Positions 1-8,028 of a DNA stretch of 43,417 nt are shown one piece after another. The stretch lies in NCBI GenBank assembly GCA_002010305.1, contig MTND01000039.1, positions 1 to 43,417 on the forward strand, read 5' to 3'. The notes under the pieces were generated by a model. The model searched no databases. It worked only from the letters and a program-made list of their open reading frames with translations, and was not told the DNA's origin. Position 1 is the stretch's first letter; the number at the start of each line of letters is the position of its first letter. This DNA is from Archaeoglobi archaeon JdFR-42 (GTDB lineage: Archaea > Halobacteriota > Archaeoglobi > Archaeoglobales > JdFR-42). The position numbers were made by a program, and so were the translations under genes.

Positions 1-198
1 ATGGGAAAAGCCATGGGAGAATTCAAGAAAGCCCAGAAAGAAACCGAAGTAGAGTTACAATCCATAACCCAGCCCCAGCTAACCAAGGTCCAGCAGATGG
101 CCAAGGATCTGGGCATAGACATCACGGGTAAGTCCGATGAAGAACTCCTAGATGAGATCAACACCCTTCTACCCAAAAAGGAAAGCACTGAGCCATGA
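1..198 (+). CDS. tatA: Twin-arginine translocase TatA/TatB family protein, C-terminal part
   Basis: The window opens inside this gene; the frame is open from base 1 to a TGA at 196-198. The visible 65 residues begin with GKAMGEFKKAQKE, the glycine and phenylalanine segment that starts the amphipathic helix of TatA/TatB proteins. A charged, low-complexity tail follows. In this family the part just upstream is a single membrane helix and a short hinge with FG(P), which would lie outside the window, so the first ATG here is an internal Met and not the start. TatA oligomerises to form the pore that exports folded proteins carrying a twin-arginine signal. TatA and TatB cannot be told apart from this piece. 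Confidence 0.8.
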   Translation: MGKAMGEFKKAQKETEVELQSITQPQLTKVQQMAKDLGIDITGKSDEELLDEINTLLPKKESTEP

Positions 199-266
199 TG
201 CACACTCTCTTATTGAAGAACTCTCTTCTAAATGGGTAGTATCATCTGTTCAGTAACCTGCTCTGG

Positions 267-276
267 TTTATATAAA
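267..276. promoter_or_regulatory. Strong palindromic TATA-like box with no clear gene
   Basis: TTTATATAAA is a perfect palindrome and a near-ideal archaeal box A. It lies 120 bp before tRNA-Glu and no gene starts about 26 bp away on either strand. It could be a distal promoter for the tRNA, the promoter of an unseen small RNA, or an antisense promoter running back into tatA. Functional status is inferred. Confidence 0.35.
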
Positions 277-348
277 TTTTGACACCAAATGCAGATAATA
301 CGGAATCAGACAGGCCATTCTGTAGAATTTCTGTGGAATACCATAACC

Positions 349-358
349 CTTAAATATA
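349..358 (+). promoter_or_regulatory. Probable box A of the tRNA-Glu gene
   Basis: CTTAAATATA lies with its centre about 33 bp before the first base of tRNA-Glu. This would put the transcription start a few bases upstream of the mature 5' end, as is common for archaeal tRNA genes that are trimmed by RNase P. Confidence 0.5.
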
Positions 359-386
359 CTAAGTGCTGGCAATTTATGAAACCTCT

Positions 387-461
387 GCTCCGGTGGTGTA
401 GCTCGGCCAATCATTTCGGCCTTTCGAGCCGACGACCCGGGTTCAAATCCCGGCCGGAGCA
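387..461 (+). tRNA. tRNA-Glu (anticodon UUC)
   Basis: A complete cloverleaf can be drawn. The acceptor stem is GCTCCGG (387-393) with CCGGAGC (454-460), and the discriminator A is at 461. The anticodon stem is TCGGC/GCCGA around the loop CTTTCGA, so the anticodon is TTC at 423-425. The T stem is CCGGG/CCCGG around TTCAAAT (442-448), and the variable region has four bases. There is no intron. The sequence after the discriminator is TGC, so CCA is not encoded and must be added by the CCA-adding enzyme. Confidence 0.96.
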
Positions 462-676
462 TGCTCTTTTCTCTAGACTACTATGCGATTGGGAGGTTTT
501 ATTGGTGATATTGGTGAAGAAAAATTTGTGTTTTTGAAGTTAGGTCTCATATGGCTCATAAACAGGAAAAATATTCGAGACTTGTTGCATCCATGTTTCA
601 GGATTTTTAAGATCAGAAACAGTATGCATCTCTCTTTCCATAATCCTCATATACGTTTCCAAGGTCATTCATCCAC

Positions 677-1357
677 ATGAGGCTGGTTATTGATAGAACT
701 GTTGCTGAGAAATTTCCGGGACTCCATCTGGCAGGTAAAGTAATCAGAGGGTTGGAGGTATCATATGAGAAGATTGATACTCTACTTCGTCTGAAGGAGG
801 AAATATATGGTGGGGTGAGGGAAAAATACACCTTGGAATCCCTTAAAGATCAATCGCTTTTCAGAGCATATAGAGATTTCTTCTGGAAGCTTGGAATCGA
901 CCCAACCAAGATTCGTCCTGCGTCAGAGGCTCTTGTTCGGCGAATTTTACAGGGTAAAGAGATTCCTTCAATTAATCCCATCGTTGACACGTACAATCTA
1001 GCATCTATTCGTTCAGGGATTCCCATGGCTGCTTTTGACCTTGATAAGATGCAGGGGACGCCAGTAATGAAATTTGCCACAAAAGGAGAAGAGTTTTTTG
1101 GAATCGGAATGACTGTACCTCTAGTGCTTAAAGGTCATGAGGTAGTAATATCTGATGAGAAGGGCTTGATAGCGATATATCCTTACAGGGACTCTGACAG
1201 AACCAAGATCACAGAGAACACTGAGAATATACTCCTCCTTGTCTGTGGTGTTCCTGGAGTGGAAAGAAACATTCTGGAAAAAGCAGAAAGAATAGCAACT
1301 GAATATATCGAAGGGATATGTGGGGGTAGAAGGGAAGAGCTTATTATTGCTGAGTAG
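677..1357 (+). CDS. B3/B4 tRNA-binding domain protein (COG3382-like)
   Basis: This 226-residue protein resembles the free-standing B3/4 domain proteins, related to the B3-B4 editing/tRNA-binding module of the phenylalanyl-tRNA synthetase beta chain. Typical pieces are visible: FRAYRDFFWKLGIDPTKIRPASEAL in shortened form (about residues 63-87), VDTYNLASI, and the later GEEFFGIG and VCGVPGV segments. Stand-alone members may act on mischarged tRNA or bind amino acids, but no reaction is firmly assigned. The start fits a leaderless transcript: a CATATAC box sits about 26 bp before the ATG and no Shine-Dalgarno (SD) sequence is seen. The gene follows tRNA-Glu but has its own promoter. Family call is fairly sure, function is not. 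Confidence 0.82.
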   Translation: MRLVIDRTVAEKFPGLHLAGKVIRGLEVSYEKIDTLLRLKEEIYGGVREKYTLESLKDQSLFRAYRDFFWKLGIDPTKIRPASEALVRRILQGKEIPSINPIVDTYNLASIRSGIPMAAFDLDKMQGTPVMKFATKGEEFFGIGMTVPLVLKGHEVVISDEKGLIAIYPYRDSDRTKITENTENILLLVCGVPGVERNILEKAERIATEYIEGICGGRREELIIAE

Positions 1358-1416
1358 ATTCCTGCAGCTCATAAGTAACTAAACCAATAAATAGGAAAAA
1401 AGGATATGGTTGTTAG

Positions 1417-2031
1417 ATGTCTGTCAATCTATTGAGTCTGGAAGAGGGTATTAAGGCGGTTAAACTCGCAAGAAAAGCCATTGAGGTCTTTCTTAAAGAT
1501 GGTATCACCATTAATGATCAGTATGGGGGGAAATTCGCTGAAAAAAGGGGAGTTTTCACCACCCTGAATAAGAATCATATGTTAAGAGGTTGCATAGGTC
1601 TCCCCTATCCAGTCAAGAGGCTGGATGAGGCAATAGTGGATTCTGCCATCAGCGCTGCCGTAAGAGATCCTCGCTTTCCCCCTGTTGTACTGAAGGAAAT
1701 GGACGAAATTGTTGTAGAAGTAACAATCCTCACTCCACCTGAGAAAATAGAGGTGAAACCACTGGAGCGACATAAGTTTGTGAAAGTAGGTCGAGACGGT
1801 CTTATTGTTAAAAGTGGATATTATTCAGGTCTTTTACTTCCCCAGGTAGCAGTAGAACATGGATTTGATGCTGAAGAGTTTCTTAGCCAGACTTGTTTGA
1901 AAGCTGGTCTCATGCCCGATTGCTGGTTGGATGAAGAAACCGAAGTATTCACGTTTCAGGGACAGATTTTTGAAGAAGTCGAACCAAGAGGAGAAATAGT
2001 GGAAAAAGATATTGGAAGCTGTGAAAGATAG
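1417..2031 (+). CDS. AMMECR1 domain protein
   Basis: The 204-residue protein matches the AMMECR1 family (TIGR00296), found in nearly all archaea and in eukaryotes. It carries the hallmark LRGCIG motif (about residues 52-57) after FTTLNKNH, followed by [13 protein letters not shown] and the [10 protein letters not shown] segment that are conserved in the family. No enzymatic activity has been established. Archaeal relatives are often near radical SAM or MEMO genes, but neither is next to it here. An AAAAAAGGAT stretch about 12 bp before the ATG may help initiation. It sits 59 bp after the B3/4 gene, so co-transcription is possible. Length is normal for the family. Confidence 0.9.
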   Translation: MSVNLLSLEEGIKAVKLARKAIEVFLKDGITINDQYGGKFAEKRGVFTTLNKNHMLRGCIGLPYPVKRLDEAIVDSAISAAVRDPRFPPVVLKEMDEIVVEVTILTPPEKIEVKPLERHKFVKVGRDGLIVKSGYYSGLLLPQVAVEHGFDAEEFLSQTCLKAGLMPDCWLDEETEVFTFQGQIFEEVEPRGEIVEKDIGSCER

Positions 2032-2245
2032 ATAATTGGCGTATTGAATCGGTGATGACATCTATACCCTTTTTCCGAGTTTCAATTGTTGTGAAGACTT
2101 TCAAGTTATTTCGTCTCTTGGGAATTTTCTCAAAACTTAATCTCTAACTAGAGAATACATCTAATAGAGATTGTAGTATAAATCCCAGAGACTTTCGGGA
2201 TAACGAATATATATTCTTCAGTCAGGATTTCTATGGAGGATATCA

Positions 2246-2944
2246 GTGAAAAAGAGGAATCAGGATGGAATTGTGAGTCAGGAGAGATATTTGAGACTTG
2301 TGGAAAAGACTAGGCTATTTGGGACAAGTCAGGGAGATGTGTATGAGATCAAGATATGCAGAAACTCATGTCCTATGATTCTATCCGATTTATCCAGATT
2401 TCAGGACAGGATTCTAGATATTCTAGAAAAACATGATTTCGAGTCATGGGTTCGGAGGAATGTGAAGAACTATTTTCTTGCCCATAATCGTTTTAAAATT
2501 TCAATAGCAGGATGTCCCAATGCATGTACCGAACCACAGATCAAGGACATCGGGGTCATATTGAGAGCGAAACCCTTCTATAATGGAGATTGTAATCAGT
2601 GTAGACTATGTGAAAAAACCTGTCGGGAAAACGCGATAGTTATATCAGATTATCCTGAATTTGATTATGGTCGCTGTGTTGCATGTGGAGCGTGTGAACG
2701 GGTATGCAAGCAGAATGCCATAACTACAGAGAAATATTTCGATGTGTACATTGGAGGAAAACTTGGAAGACATCCTCAATTTGCTCTCTATGTAGAATCT
2801 TTTAAAGATGAGAGAGAAGTTCTCAGAATCATAGAAGCAATTGTAGGGCTGGTCAAGGAATACAACAAAACCAGAATTGGTGAATTTGTTAACGAGGAAA
2901 ATATTGGCAAAATCAGGAACTGTATTCTTAACGAAGTGAAATAA
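2246..2944 (+). CDS. Small sulfite-reductase-like protein with two [4Fe-4S] ferredoxin clusters
   Basis: The 232-residue protein has three parts. An N-terminal segment carries C38 and C42 (CRNSC). The middle ends in the nitrite/sulfite reductase-type motif GCPNACTEP (C90, C94). The C-terminal part is a double ferredoxin with C116, C119, C122, C126 and C144, C147, C150, C154. This layout resembles the small dissimilatory sulfite reductase-like proteins (Dsr-LP) of methanogens and relatives, which are thought to bind sirohaem and an adjacent cluster. The first cysteine pair is spaced CX3C, whereas sulfite reductases usually have CX5C, so sirohaem ligation may differ. The start is GTG, chosen because GGAGG lies 6 bp before it. 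argJ begins 21 bp downstream, so the two are probably co-transcribed. The substrate is unknown. Confidence 0.75.
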   Translation: MKKRNQDGIVSQERYLRLVEKTRLFGTSQGDVYEIKICRNSCPMILSDLSRFQDRILDILEKHDFESWVRRNVKNYFLAHNRFKISIAGCPNACTEPQIKDIGVILRAKPFYNGDCNQCRLCEKTCRENAIVISDYPEFDYGRCVACGACERVCKQNAITTEKYFDVYIGGKLGRHPQFALYVESFKDEREVLRIIEAIVGLVKEYNKTRIGEFVNEENIGKIRNCILNEVK

Positions 2945-2965
2945 GAAAGGATTATAAACAGAGAA

Positions 2966-4159
2966 ATGGACTCTCTTTTTATGGTTGAACTGACAGTTCA
3001 TCATGATAACATTCCAGAGATAGAGGCTCTTGTTGCAGGCGGAGCAAAATCTGGAAAGTATGGACTGGCTGTATTCAAAATCTCAGGTAGTGCAGCAGCA
3101 GTATACACTACAAATAAGGTGAAAGCTGCTCCCCTTATAGTCACAAAAAAGAATCTCAAAGAGGGAAAGATCGAAGGTATAATCGCTAACAGTGGAAACG
3201 CCAATGCCTTTACAGGTAAAAAGGGGTTGCAGGATGCAAAAGAGATGGCAGGATTGTTGGCCGATAGACTTGGAATTAATCCGGGAAGAGTAGCTGTAGC
3301 GTCTACAGGAGTGATAGGCAGGTATCTTGATATGGACAGGATAACCTCACTGGTTGATAATGTCTGTGGTAATCTGAAAAGAGGTAATGCTGGGCTTGTT
3401 GATGCAGCAAAGGCCATTATGACCACCGACACTTTTCCCAAAGTGATTGGTATCTCTGGTAGGGATCTGAGAGTTGTGGGGGTTGCCAAGGGAGCAGGTA
3501 TGATCGCACCTAGTATGGCAACTATGCTTGGGTTCATCTTTACCAATGCAACATTTAAACCTTCAGAGCTAAGGGCTATGTTGAGAAAGAGTGTAGATAA
3601 GAGCTTTAATATGGTTGTGGTAGATGGAGATACCAGTACTAATGATATGGTGATTCTTACAGCATCAAACGAGGTTGAAATTGATAAAAGGATATTTCAA
3701 AGGGCTTTAGATGCAGCATGCATAGAACTTGCGAAAATGATCGCCAGGGATGGAGAAGGTTCGACTAAATGTATTGAGGTAAGAGTAGCAGGAGCACGAA
3801 GTTTCAATGACGCCAGGAGAGTTGCAAAAGCCATAGTATCTTCAAATCTGGTGAAATCTGCTATATATGGGGCGGATCCGAACTGGGGCAGAGTGGTTGC
3901 AGCCATAGGATATGCAAGAGCTAGATTCGATCTGGAAAGGCTGTCAGTTACCTTCGGTTTTGATGACAACGAAGTTACTATGGTAATGAATGGAGAGATC
4001 GCTGGAGAAGAACAGTTAAAAAGGGCAAGTGAGCTGATGAAAGAGAATAAGAAAGTTACCATTATAGTAAATCTTGGGGTTGGAAACAGATCAGCAGTGG
4101 CATGGGGATGTGATTTAACTCCAGAATATGTGCGAATAAATTCTGAATATACTACCTGA
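2966..4159 (+). CDS. argJ: Glutamate N-acetyltransferase / ornithine acetyltransferase ArgJ
   Basis: ArgJ moves the acetyl group from N-acetylornithine to glutamate in the cyclic arginine pathway; bifunctional members also use acetyl-CoA. The 397-residue protein shows the self-cleavage site in KGAGMIAPSMATML: the precursor is cut between A185 and T186, and T186 becomes the nucleophile at the new N terminus of the beta chain. Other family segments are NSGNANAFTG (about 75-84), STGVIG, MTTDTFPK, DGDTSTND and YGADPNWGR. ATG 2966 is used; an in-frame ATG at 2981 is an alternative because the N terminus is variable. A hairpin lies just past the stop. No other arginine gene is adjacent. Confidence 0.95.
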   Translation: MDSLFMVELTVHHDNIPEIEALVAGGAKSGKYGLAVFKISGSAAAVYTTNKVKAAPLIVTKKNLKEGKIEGIIANSGNANAFTGKKGLQDAKEMAGLLADRLGINPGRVAVASTGVIGRYLDMDRITSLVDNVCGNLKRGNAGLVDAAKAIMTTDTFPKVIGISGRDLRVVGVAKGAGMIAPSMATMLGFIFTNATFKPSELRAMLRKSVDKSFNMVVVDGDTSTNDMVILTASNEVEIDKRIFQRALDAACIELAKMIARDGEGSTKCIEVRVAGARSFNDARRVAKAIVSSNLVKSAIYGADPNWGRVVAAIGYARARFDLERLSVTFGFDDNEVTMVMNGEIAGEEQLKRASELMKENKKVTIIVNLGVGNRSAVAWGCDLTPEYVRINSEYTT

Positions 4160-4177
4160 TGAAGTTATGGATTGCTA

Positions 4178-4194
4178 CCACAATATTATTGTGG
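4178..4194 (+). terminator. Hairpin after argJ
   Basis: CCACAAT-ATT-ATTGTGG is a perfect 7-bp stem with a 3-base loop, 18 bp past the argJ stop. No long T tract follows directly, so it may be a transcript-end stabiliser instead of a true intrinsic terminator. Confidence 0.4.
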
Positions 4195-4214
4195 ATAGGT
4201 ATCTCTCCAAGTTA

Positions 4215-4368
4215 TCAGATTTTTTCAATGGTCCACAGTATCTCATCTTTTGCCTCTTTCAGCAACTTTATGTAGTACTCATAGTCCAGAGAATCACTTA
4301 AAATTGCCACTCTTTTTTTAGCATAACTCTAAGACAAAAGATACAATCTCCCCTTTGTTGATGCTCAT
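4215..4368 (-). pseudogene. Possible frameshifted small gene downstream of the Mo oxidoreductase
   Basis: On the minus strand an ATG at 4368 opens a 16-codon frame (MSINKGEIVSFVLELC) ending at TAA 4318. The next frame continues with protein-like sequence (KKRVAILSDSLDYEYYIKLL, then KEAKDEILWTIEKI) to TGA at 4215. The switch falls at a run of seven A residues, and the total of 154 bases is one more than a multiple of three. Together the two pieces would make a protein of about 50 residues rich in charged helix. I do not recognise the family. It could be a decayed gene, a sequencing indel in the homopolymer, or chance. The rest of the 4160-4491 gap shows only the argJ hairpin. Confidence 0.3.
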
Positions 4369-4491
4369 CTGGCCCAAAGGAGAATAGGGTTGAGACCGTG
4401 CCTCATCCTTACTTTAAAGATTGAAGACAGGATGAAAGTAATTAATGGGTTGATCTCAGGAAAGACTGATGCAGCAGTCATCCCGCTTTGT

Positions 4492-6552
4492 TCATATTTT
4501 CTTAACTCTGCATGGGATACCTCTGTACATGGGAGCTCCGGTGAGAGGCTCAAACCGCATATCATCGGTAATGAGATTAGCATTGCATTCTACCCATCCG
4601 TGAGGTATTGATACAGTAAATGGATGCATGTCCTGCTTGATAGTAGCTTTCATCTCGATACTTCCTGTATGGGTTTCTATTGTGATGGTATCTCTATCTG
4701 AAAGCCTGATATGGCGAGCTATCCCCCCTCCAACCTCTGCAACGGGATCAGGATTCAATCTCCTCAATCTCTCTATATTCCTGAACTGAGAATGGTAATA
4801 TGCCTGAGTCCTAGCTCCAGTAATCAGAAGGTAGGGATAATCATCAGATTCGGCTGGATGACTAACTGGTTCTGGTATATCCATCCCATAGGATTTCAGG
4901 ATGGAAGAAACCAGCTCTATTCTGCCAGAAGGGGTGTTGAACCCTCTATCCCTGAAGTATCCTGGGTGTATCTCTTCCACCAGTACGCCTTTTTCCAGTT
5001 CTTCAAGGGAATACCTTTCGACCTCACTTCCTCTGAGCAATTCCATCAGTATCTCATCTTCTGACTGAAAGTTGAAGTACTCTTCATATCCCATCCTCGC
5101 TCCGAGCATGCTCATGAATTCTGCCTCTGATTTAGAGTCCTGAAGAGGTTCAACAATTCTCCTTCTAACCCTTATCCATCTCAGTTTTTTCAGAGGAACC
5201 GCATCGATTTCAGCCTTCTCGTAAAAGGTACTTGCCGGCAGCACTAGATCAGCAAAATTGCATGTTTCCGTCAGAAATATATCATGCACAGCTATAAATT
5301 CCAGCTTTTTCATAGCTTTTACGAATTTATGAGTGTTTGGGAGAGTTAATACAGGATTGGATTTGAACACTATCATGGCCTTTATCGGATATGGTTTTTC
5401 TGAAAGTATGACTTCAGACAGATATCCACTGCAATCCAAGGCAAGGGGGAATTTCTCTCCCCAGAATGGCTTTTTACCATCTGGCAGCATTTCCCTCAAA
5501 GTGATGTCTTTCAGTGTTATGGATGGATTGAAGATTAGACCACCTTTAACGTCTACATTGCCAGTCAGAGCCATCAGGATAGCGATAGCTCTGGCAGTCT
5601 GTAGTCCGTTGACACTGTGAAGGATCCCTTCACGCCTGTCTATGGATGCTGGTCTGGATTCTACAAACAGTTCTGTAACTTCTCTGATCAAACTGGCAGG
5701 TATGTCTGTCCTTTTTTCAACCCTGTCAAGATCGTATCCATTGATCCTGCTAGCCAGCTCCTCAAATCCTGTTGTATATCTTTCCACAAAATCATGGTCA
5801 TACAGATCGTTCTCGATGATATACTGTATCATTCCCAAGGCCAGATATATGTCTGAATTGGGTCTGATTTTTAGATGATAGTCTGCAACTCTTGCTGTTT
5901 CAGATTTTCTTGGATCTACAACAACAACAGGTGCACCTCTCTTCTTTGCAGTCATTATGTCCTCAACTACACCATGATATCTATGGATCTTAGATACAGC
6001 AGGGTTGGTACCCCAGAGCATGATGAAGTTAGCATTGACAAAATCACATGTTGGATAGAGAGGCGTTCCGAAAGTGGCCATGTAACCTAGAACTTTAGGG
6101 CCGACACAATAAGACCAGCTACCAGTAACGTTAGGAGTACCATACAAATTGGCAAATCTCTTCACCATGCTTCTGTCGACGATTCTCCCCGTAGGACCGT
6201 GGAGAAACACAAGAGACTCTGGCCCATATTTTTCTCTTAATTCTTTCAGGTTTCTTTTTATTATCTCAAGGGCTCTATCCCAGTCTATCTTTTCCCATTC
6301 AGGTGCACCTCTCTCTCCGACATTCAGGAGGGGTGTTGTAAGCCTGTCTTTATGATACAGGATTTCTAGGGAATTCTTGCCTTTAACACATAACTTTCCC
6401 CTGTTATTGGGGTTCTCTTTATCTCCTTCCACCCTCACAATTTTTCCGTTCTCTATATAGGCTATGATGCCACAATCACATTTACAGATCTGACACATGG
6501 TTCTTCTTATTTTCACACTCTCTTTTGATTCTACTTCCAATTCCCTTTTCAA
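4492..6552 (-). CDS. Molybdopterin (Mo/W-bisPGD) oxidoreductase family protein
   Basis: This 686-residue protein belongs to the complex iron-sulfur molybdoenzyme catalytic subunits. An N-terminal [4Fe-4S] site is formed by C20, C23, C27 and C55 (CVKG), with one extra Cys at 25. Three bisPGD domains follow: the LYGTPNVTGSWSYC region puts C149 at the expected metal-ligand position; NFIMLWGTNPA and VVVDPRKSETA are cofactor-binding loops; LPASTFYEKA and the C-terminal PSGRIELVS and HGWVECNANLI segments complete the fold. It lacks a Tat signal and is probably cytosolic. No electron-transfer subunit is next to it. It starts with TTG, 6 bp after a perfect GGAGGT, and is 1 bp from the stop of the upstream methyltransferase gene, so the two form an operon. 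The substrate cannot be read; the thiosulfate reductase/acetylene hydratase-like branch is a guess. Confidence 0.88.
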   Translation of the reverse strand: MKRELEVESKESVKIRRTMCQICKCDCGIIAYIENGKIVRVEGDKENPNNRGKLCVKGKNSLEILYHKDRLTTPLLNVGERGAPEWEKIDWDRALEIIKRNLKELREKYGPESLVFLHGPTGRIVDRSMVKRFANLYGTPNVTGSWSYCVGPKVLGYMATFGTPLYPTCDFVNANFIMLWGTNPAVSKIHRYHGVVEDIMTAKKRGAPVVVVDPRKSETARVADYHLKIRPNSDIYLALGMIQYIIENDLYDHDFVERYTTGFEELASRINGYDLDRVEKRTDIPASLIREVTELFVESRPASIDRREGILHSVNGLQTARAIAILMALTGNVDVKGGLIFNPSITLKDITLREMLPDGKKPFWGEKFPLALDCSGYLSEVILSEKPYPIKAMIVFKSNPVLTLPNTHKFVKAMKKLEFIAVHDIFLTETCNFADLVLPASTFYEKAEIDAVPLKKLRWIRVRRRIVEPLQDSKSEAEFMSMLGARMGYEEYFNFQSEDEILMELLRGSEVERYSLEELEKGVLVEEIHPGYFRDRGFNTPSGRIELVSSILKSYGMDIPEPVSHPAESDDYPYLLITGARTQAYYHSQFRNIERLRRLNPDPVAEVGGGIARHIRLSDRDTITIETHTGSIEMKATIKQDMHPFTVSIPHGWVECNANLITDDMRFEPLTGAPMYRGIPCRVKKI

Positions 6553-6553
6553 T

Positions 6554-7540
6554 TCACAACCTCCAGGATTTCGCTACTGCCACCATGACCTTCAGGTTCT
6601 CCACAGGTGACTCTGGTGGAACACCACATCCGGGCATCAGTATAAAATTATCTGGCCCTCCATCCTGAATCGCCTGTATCGATTCCTCTTTTACCTTTTC
6701 TGGAGAACCAAACATCAGAGTATCGATCGGATTTATATTTCCACCTATGGTGACTTCTTTCATTACGGATCTGGCCTCTCTCAGACTAATCTTCTGATCG
6801 AGACTGTATGCGCTTCCCATGAGATCAGGCATGTATCTCCAGATTTTTCTGGTATCTCCACACATGTGGATAATCACAGGGATATGTTTTCTGGTGTGCT
6901 GAACGAGTTTTCTAAGATAAGGGAAAGAGAAGTGTTTAGCATGCTGGGGAGAGATCATATCTGGAGTGGAAGAAGGGTCAGGGATATACAGCAAATCAGC
7001 TCCACTTTCCACAACTCTGTCTGTGAAGTTAATAAGAGCTCGAAGGATCATTTTAAGGGCTTTTTTAATCGTATCAGGATCACGATACATGGCCACGAGA
7101 AGAGCTTCTGCATCGAAAATCCTGGTAGCAGTAGTAAAAGGACCCTCAAAGAGCGCCATCACAGGTTTACTAGATTGTTCTGATGCATACTGTATGGCAT
7201 CCAGTATCACTTTGACACTTTCAGTTTCATTGAAATCAGGAAGGGAAAGCTTATCATTTATGGAGAGGGTTTTCTGTATTACCGGTCCAAAACGGGTGAA
7301 TTTAATCTGACATCCAAAAGCCTCAGGGATGTAATTGGCATCATAGTATACTGAAACTGCATCAGCATCAATCTTCTTTTGAAAGTTTATTTGGGCACTG
7401 GCCAGTTTCTTGCCATCTGATCTGATATTCTGAGGTGACTCTCCAGAATACTTAATGGCTATGGATCCTGTGGGGATAAGTACAGGGACCCTGTCTGGTG
7501 GTTCTTTTTCCAAGACCTGTAGGAGAGGGTTTATTCGCAT
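6554..7540 (-). CDS. MtaA/CmuA-like (UroD-fold) methyltransferase
   Basis: The 328-residue protein is of the uroporphyrinogen decarboxylase superfamily, in the branch of methylcobamide:coenzyme M methyltransferases. The zinc-binding pattern is visible: HMCGD (His and Cys two apart, about residues 225-227) and a later Cys in LMPGCGVPPESP (about 304). These match the His-X-Cys...Cys set of MtaA/MtbA, and true decarboxylases lack them. The family moves a methyl group between a corrinoid and a thiol. The start is taken at ATG 7540; a TTG three bases upstream is less likely. It is the first gene of an operon with the Mo/W oxidoreductase. No corrinoid protein gene is adjacent. A palindromic TATA box lies about 45 bp upstream. 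Confidence 0.85.
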   Translation of the reverse strand: MRINPLLQVLEKEPPDRVPVLIPTGSIAIKYSGESPQNIRSDGKKLASAQINFQKKIDADAVSVYYDANYIPEAFGCQIKFTRFGPVIQKTLSINDKLSLPDFNETESVKVILDAIQYASEQSSKPVMALFEGPFTTATRIFDAEALLVAMYRDPDTIKKALKMILRALINFTDRVVESGADLLYIPDPSSTPDMISPQHAKHFSFPYLRKLVQHTRKHIPVIIHMCGDTRKIWRYMPDLMGSAYSLDQKISLREARSVMKEVTIGGNINPIDTLMFGSPEKVKEESIQAIQDGGPDNFILMPGCGVPPESPVENLKVMVAVAKSWRL

Positions 7541-7578
7541 CAATTATCACAACTTTCAGATTAATCTCTCACAGACAT

Positions 7579-7592
7579 TTATTTATAAATAA
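7579..7592 (-). promoter_or_regulatory. Palindromic box A before the methyltransferase/Mo-enzyme operon
   Basis: TTATTTATAAATAA is a perfect 14-bp palindrome centred 45 bp before ATG 7540. In the minus direction this would give a leader of about 18 bases. It is far from the plus-strand gene at 7798, which has its own candidate box. Confidence 0.5.
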
Positions 7593-7767
7593 TCCCATTC
7601 TTTTTAACATTTCTGGATTTCTGACTGCTATACTTCTACTTTTCTATGTTTTACTTGGTGTTAGGAATGCATAATTACATTCTTTACGTGGTATATCCTT
7701 GACAGTTTATTAGAGGGAATCCAGTTGGTAGCAGAAACAAATTGATCTCTATATAATATTCAAAAAG

Positions 7768-7775
7768 TTTTAATA
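7768..7775 (+). promoter_or_regulatory. Candidate box A for the zinc-ribbon gene
   Basis: TTTTAATA is centred about 26 bp before ATG 7798, and no SD sequence is seen between. This suggests a leaderless message. Confidence 0.4.
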
Positions 7776-7797
7776 GTGGGATAAAAGAAGACGAATT

Positions 7798-7992
7798 ATG
7801 GTAAAGGTGCTCCCCCACAAACACTGTGTTGTATGCGGTAAAGCTGTAGAGCCTGACAAATCCTATTGTTCTGATAAATGTGAGGATCAGCTAAAGAAGG
7901 ATCAGAGGAGGCAGAGGATGTTTTTCCTGATGTTGTTTGGTATTTTGATTATAATGATACTGTTTTCACTGCTCTCAGCACCGAAAGGTTAA
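7798..7992 (+). CDS. Small zinc-ribbon membrane protein (DUF2116-like)
   Basis: This is a 64-residue protein with an N-terminal zinc ribbon: CVVC at residues 10-13 and CSDKC at about 23-27. A basic linker (KKDQRRQRR-like) follows, then one membrane helix (about residues 41-60: FFLMLFGILIIMILFSLLSA). This is the build of DUF2116 proteins, common in euryarchaea and of unknown function. The zinc ribbon should face the cytoplasm by the positive-inside rule. The next gene, for an exported protein, starts about 35 bp downstream and is likely in the same transcript. The function of the pair is not known. Confidence 0.8.
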   Translation: MVKVLPHKHCVVCGKAVEPDKSYCSDKCEDQLKKDQRRQRMFFLMLFGILIIMILFSLLSAPKG

Positions 7993-8028
7993 AGTGCGAT
8001 AAAAAATATGTAACGGTGGATGAAACTC

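Noticed and set aside
2052-2120. Possible C/D box RNA: GTGATGA near 2052, CCGA and TGAAGA-like boxes after it
   Set aside because: No proper CTGA D box at the expected distance and no terminal stem; the match to box C alone is weak.
3001-3546. Long minus-strand frame opposite argJ, and similar frames opposite aroA, aroC, copB and M20
   Set aside because: These are antisense shadows of well-supported genes, with low-complexity Ser/Pro/Thr-rich translations and no family features.
4390-4611. Plus-strand frame over the end of the Mo oxidoreductase gene
   Set aside because: Most of it is antisense to conserved C-terminal motifs of the oxidoreductase; no SD site or recognisable family.
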